From Pontibacter lucknowensis (lineage in GTDB: Bacteria > Bacteroidota > Bacteroidia > Cytophagales > Hymenobacteraceae): 64,000 bases of DNA. Below, piece after piece: positions 60,793 through 64,000 of this stretch; within the stretch, counting starts at the first letter, position 1, and each line of letters starts with the position of its first letter. The notes beneath the pieces were generated by a model. It searched no databases, had not been told where the DNA came from, and saw only the letters and a list, made by a program, of their open reading frames with translations. Position numbers and translations under genes: made by a program. The stretch lies in contig NZ_FTNM01000001.1 of NCBI RefSeq assembly GCF_900156415.1, forward strand, positions 434,001 through 498,000. Direction: 5' to 3'.

Positions 60793-61239
60793 ATGAAAAA
60801 GAATCTCCTCTTACTGATTGCCTTTCTTATTGGCTTGGCTTATACCGTGCAGGCACAGGGCCAAAAATTACAGAATGGGAAAGTATTTCATCTGCACCCC
60901 AAGGGCGAACAGGAATGGAATTATGCCCAAGCTTACCGGAGCGGCAACTTGCTATACCTGTCAGGAACCGTCGGGAAAGGTGACATGGACAAGGCGATGG
61001 AGCGTGTTTACCAGACAATCGAGCTAACATTAAAGCAATACGGACTTGACCTGACCCATGTGGTAAAAGAAAACCTGTATGCAACAGACATTGAGGCAGC
61101 CAAGAAAAGCCAGCCCATCCGCAGAAAATACTATGGCACCCATACCCCTGCCGCTACCTGGGTTCAGATATCGAGGCTGTTTGAAGAAGATACTGTACTG
61201 GAAGTAGAGGTCATTGCGGAGATTAGGAAGACGGAGTAA
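60793..61239 (+). CDS. Exported RidA-family protein
   Basis: This 148-residue protein starts with a signal peptide (MKKNLLLLIAFLIGLAYTVQ followed by AQ) and then a RidA/YjgF fold: AYRSGNLLYLSGTVGKGDMD, QTIELTLKQYGLDLTHVVKE and the end EDTVLEVEVIAEI. Cytosolic RidA hydrolyses reactive enamines or imines; the Arg that binds the carboxylate is not obvious here, and an exported form probably has another job. A bidirectional terminator follows. Confidence 0.82.
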   Translation: MKKNLLLLIAFLIGLAYTVQAQGQKLQNGKVFHLHPKGEQEWNYAQAYRSGNLLYLSGTVGKGDMDKAMERVYQTIELTLKQYGLDLTHVVKENLYATDIEAAKKSQPIRRKYYGTHTPAATWVQISRLFEEDTVLEVEVIAEIRKTE

Positions 61240-61274
61240 GCGCGACAGTGTACCTTCCTATACTTCGTAAAATA

Positions 61275-61303
61275 AAAACGGCAGACCTAAGGTCTGCCGT
61301 TTT
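61275..61303. terminator. Bidirectional terminator between ridA-like and ruvB
   Basis: Perfect 13-14 base arms (61275-61288 and 61290-61303, aaaacggcagacct and complement) lie between convergent genes, with A and T runs outside. Confidence 0.82.
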
Positions 61304-61323
61304 AAATCTATCACAAACAGTTT

Positions 61324-62367
61324 TTATTCAGATTGGTCAAACAAGCCCCCAGCTACCACCTGCTGTGGCGGGATCTTGCCAAGATGGCGGTAAGCAGCCT
61401 CTGTGGCTTCGCGTCCGCGTGAAGTACGCTTTATGTAACCCTCTTGTATCAGGAATGGCTCGTATACTTCTTCAATCGTCTCAGACTCTTCGCCACAGGC
61501 CGTTGCGATGGTAGACAGACCTACCGGACCACCCTTAAACTTATCAATGATGGTACTCAGGATACGGTTGTCCATATCGTCCAGGCCGTTGTGGTCCACA
61601 TCCAATGCATTCAGGGCAAACTTTGCTATCTCTACCGTTATGGTGCCGTTGCCTTTCACCTGAGCAAAGTCGCGGGTACGGCGCAGCAAGTTGTTGGCAA
61701 TACGCGGCGTACCGCGGCTACGGCGGGCAATCTCAAAAGCGGCATCATCATGGATAGGCGCTCCCAACAGGGCTGAAGAGCGTTTCACAATGGAGGTCAG
61801 CAGTTCAGCATCATAATACTCCAGGCGGGAATTAATGCTGAAGCGGGCACGCAGCGGGGACGTCAGCAAACCGGAACGTGTGGTCGCACCGATCAGCGTA
61901 AACGGGTTTAGACTGATTTGCACAGATCGGGCATTCGGACCCGAGTCCAGCATGATGTCGATCTTGTAATCCTCCATCGCCGAGTACAGGTACTCCTCCA
62001 CAATCGGGTTAAGACGGTGTATCTCGTCGATGAACAGTACATCGTTGGCATCGAGGTTGGTCAGCAAACCAGCCAGATCGCTTGGCTTATCCAGAACCGG
62101 ACCGGAAGTCATTTTTATACCTGCGTCCAGCTCGGAGGCGATAATATGCGAAAGGGTAGTTTTACCCAGTCCGGGAGGGCCGTGCAATAGCACGTGGTCC
62201 AGGGCTTCGCCACGATTCTTGGCTGCCTGCACAAATATTTTCAGGTTCTCCACCACCTTCGCCTGCCCCGTAAAATCGGCAAAGCTCAGTGGCCGAAGCG
62301 CCTTATCAATGTCTTTTTCAACCGGCGACATGTAGTCATTGCTACCGGTGAGATAATCTTCTCTCAT
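61324..62367 (-). CDS. ruvB: Holliday junction branch migration helicase RuvB
   Basis: This 347-residue AAA+ protein has [20 protein letters not shown], Walker [19 protein letters not shown] near 60-77, [13 protein letters not shown] near 112, sensor [17 protein letters not shown], and a winged-helix C-terminus ending [20 protein letters not shown]. It drives branch migration with RuvA in recombination repair. The length is standard. Neither ruvA nor ruvC is adjacent. Confidence 0.97.
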   Translation of the reverse strand: MREDYLTGSNDYMSPVEKDIDKALRPLSFADFTGQAKVVENLKIFVQAAKNRGEALDHVLLHGPPGLGKTTLSHIIASELDAGIKMTSGPVLDKPSDLAGLLTNLDANDVLFIDEIHRLNPIVEEYLYSAMEDYKIDIMLDSGPNARSVQISLNPFTLIGATTRSGLLTSPLRARFSINSRLEYYDAELLTSIVKRSSALLGAPIHDDAAFEIARRSRGTPRIANNLLRRTRDFAQVKGNGTITVEIAKFALNALDVDHNGLDDMDNRILSTIIDKFKGGPVGLSTIATACGEESETIEEVYEPFLIQEGYIKRTSRGREATEAAYRHLGKIPPQQVVAGGLFDQSE

Positions 62368-62514
62368 AGAATAAACTGTATTATTGCAGCCAAAAGCTAT
62401 ACCTAAAGGTAACAGTTTCGGGTATGCTTTCGCTCCATTTCTGCCTACGAATTTAATGAATTTTGCTAATTATTTTATAGAAAATCATCAAATATCTAAC
62501 CAGATTAGCAAAAG

Positions 62515-62545
62515 TAAAGGCAGCCACTCCCGCAGCTGCCTTTTA
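62515..62545 (-). terminator. Terminator after the acyl-CoA dehydrogenase gene
   Basis: Arms taaaggcagc (62515-62524) and gctgccttttа-like sequence at 62535-62545 form a hairpin 40 bases after the stop codon, with a TTTACTTTTGC tail on the minus strand. Confidence 0.7.
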
Positions 62546-62584
62546 ATACTTATTATCCTCTTCGCTTTGAGGAGAAGGTTAGGC

Positions 62585-63763
62585 TTACTTAAATGCCGGT
62601 ATACCTGTGATATCGGCACCTGTGATCAGCAGGTGAATGTCGTGGGTACCTTCGTAAGTGATCACCGACTCGAGGTTCATCATGTGGCGCATGATCGGGT
62701 ACTCGCCTGTAATGCCCATACCCCCGTGAATCTGGCGTGCTTCGCGTGCGATTTGCAAAGCCATGTCCACATTATTGCGCTTGGCCATCGAGATTTGCTG
62801 TGTGGTCGCTTTTCCTTCGTTTTTCAAAGTACCCAATCTCCAGGCCAATAGCTGCGCCTTCGTGATCTCGGTTAGCATTTCGGCCAGTTTCTTCTGTGTG
62901 AGCTGGAAAGCGCCAATTGGCTTGTCGAACTGGATGCGCTCCATGGCATACTTGCGGGCCGATTCGTAGCAGTCAATCGCAACGCCGATGGCACCCCAGG
63001 CAATGCCGTAACGGGCAGAATCAAGACAACCTAACGGACCTCGCAAGCCCTCTACATTTGGCAAGAGGTTCTCTTTTGGCACTTTCACATTGTCGAACAC
63101 CAGTTCGCCGGTGCAGCTGGCACGCAGGCTCCACTTGTTATGGATTTCCGGTGTAGAGAAGCCTTCCATGCCGCGCTCCACGATCAGACCTTTGATGCGG
63201 CCTTGTTCGTTCTTGGCCCACACTACGGCCACCTGGCACTCCGGTGAGTTAGAGATCCACATCTTGGAACCGTTCAGCAAATAATGGTCGCCCATGTCTT
63301 TGATGTTGGTGGTCATGCCGCCCGGGTTAGACCCGTGGTCAGGCTCGGTGAGGCCGAAGCAACCCAGCCATTCGCCGCTGGCCAGCTTGGGAAGGTACTT
63401 CTTGCGCTGCTCTTCTGAGCCGTAGGCATAGATCGGGTACATCACCAGCGAGCCCTGCACCGAAGCGGTGGAGCGCATACCAGAGTCGCCACGCTCGATC
63501 TCCTGCATGATGATACCGTAGCTGATGTAGTCCAGTCCGCCGCCACCGTACTCGGCAGGTATCGTCGGGCCGAAAGCACCCACGTCACCAAACTTCTTCA
63601 CAATCTCAGATGGGAAATGGGCATCCTGCGCCCACTGTTCGATGTTCGGAGAAATTTCTTTCTTCACAAAGTCACGCAGGGTCTGGCGGATGAGGAGATG
63701 CTCCTCGGTCAGTAAATCGTCAATGTTATAGTAGTCAGGAGCTCCTGATGATTCGTAGGCCAT
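62585..63763 (-). CDS. Acyl-CoA dehydrogenase, glutaryl-CoA dehydrogenase-like
   Basis: This 392-residue flavoprotein has [58 protein letters not shown], and the catalytic Glu in the final [20 protein letters not shown] with GIPAF. The ending and the Glu position match the glutaryl-CoA dehydrogenase clade, which oxidises and decarboxylates glutaryl-CoA in lysine or tryptophan breakdown. Other short branched-chain substrates are possible. A perfect -7 box lies at 63799-63806. Confidence 0.9.
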   Translation of the reverse strand: MAYESSGAPDYYNIDDLLTEEHLLIRQTLRDFVKKEISPNIEQWAQDAHFPSEIVKKFGDVGAFGPTIPAEYGGGGLDYISYGIIMQEIERGDSGMRSTASVQGSLVMYPIYAYGSEEQRKKYLPKLASGEWLGCFGLTEPDHGSNPGGMTTNIKDMGDHYLLNGSKMWISNSPECQVAVVWAKNEQGRIKGLIVERGMEGFSTPEIHNKWSLRASCTGELVFDNVKVPKENLLPNVEGLRGPLGCLDSARYGIAWGAIGVAIDCYESARKYAMERIQFDKPIGAFQLTQKKLAEMLTEITKAQLLAWRLGTLKNEGKATTQQISMAKRNNVDMALQIAREARQIHGGMGITGEYPIMRHMMNLESVITYEGTHDIHLLITGADITGIPAFK

Positions 63764-64000
63764 AGCTTATTTCGTTGTTTTAAGGAAAGGGTAATACGCA
63801 AATATAACAAGTTTTCTGAATCAGGATTTGCAGGATCAAAAATAGAGAGCCCCTTCCCCGCGGATTTTCAGGATTGGTAATGCTGAAAGGATGCATTGAT
63901 CTCACAATGTTAAAAAACCTGTGAGTGTCTTGTTAACTACGAAGCAAAATAGCAGCATGTAGGTAAAGCTAAGAATCTTGTTCATCCTTTTTAATCCTAC
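63764..64000. other. Upstream region of the acyl-CoA dehydrogenase gene, to window end
   Basis: These 237 bases hold no gene that I can support. The only clear signal is the minus-strand -7 box TATATTTG at 63799-63806. Confidence 0.5.
63799..63806 (-). promoter_or_regulatory. -7 promoter box for the acyl-CoA dehydrogenase gene
   Basis: On the minus strand TATATTTG is a perfect TAnnTTTG box, about 36 bases before the ATG at 63763. Confidence 0.5.

Overview
The window reads as chromosomal DNA of a Bacteroidota bacterium of the order Cytophagales, most likely a Hymenobacteraceae (Pontibacter-like) organism; the genus is inference from memory of protein style. Supporting signs are a gliding/type IX secretion lipoprotein (gldH), a protein with a T9SS C-terminal sorting domain, a GWxTD lipoprotein, the Bacteroidota form of a GlmU-like nucleotidyltransferase, fused secDF, a DUF2723 membrane protein, absence of Shine-Dalgarno sites and several perfect TAnnTTTG -7 promoter boxes. 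I see no phage, insertion sequence, CRISPR array, tRNA or rRNA gene.

Layout. 1-10.6 kb: start of purD, recQ, a kdsD-manC pair, then on the minus strand a GWxTD lipoprotein overlapping rlmB, a large DUF2723 membrane protein and a small T9SS cargo. 10.6-11.4 kb is AT-rich and has no convincing gene. 11.4-18 kb: yceI-like, birA and rsfS (divergent promoters), ftsH, then a LUD-domain gene, lpxH and a secreted propeller-like protein that overlap each other, and a SugE-type exporter. 18-25.6 kb: double-GNAT protein, zinc dehydrogenase, flippase, ricT(PSP1)-gldH, membrane-anchored endonuclease/phosphatase, cold-shock protein. 26-28.1 kb: one very unusual 707-residue Gly/Ser/Tyr/Gln low-complexity protein. 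28.2-40.9 kb: frameshifted NmrA-like gene, lipoprotein, 1318-residue SF1 helicase, secreted hydrolase, Nudix, ComEA-like HhH protein, NSS transporter with a 53-residue small subunit that is easily missed, RmlD-like reductase, cyclophilin. 41-64 kb: alanine symporter, hemC, holB, GlmU-like, L31, PyrR-like, rdgB, udk-ktrA, secDF, nfuA, NhaD-like antiporter, batD-aroC, queG, ridA, ruvB, acyl-CoA dehydrogenase.

Functionally this is mostly housekeeping. There is an envelope theme (KdsD and LpxH for lipid A/KDO, ManC, RmlD-like and a flippase for surface sugars, SecDF, FtsH, GldH and a T9SS cargo), a DNA repair theme (RecQ, RuvB, SF1 helicase, pol III delta') and ion or amino-acid transport.

The strongest unexplained signal is not a gene. 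The short DNA word GGTATA/TATACC, usually extended to CAGGTATAGC/GCTATACCTG, occurs roughly 160 times by eye in 64 kb on both strands, inside and between genes and in more than one reading frame. It is several-fold above a simple composition expectation and is nearly absent from ftsH (beyond its 5' third), secDF and the Gly/Ser-rich gene. It leaves Leu-Tyr-Leu and Gly-Ile marks in the proteins. Second is the FET/prion-like low-complexity protein at 25971-28094 with nested inverted repeats upstream.
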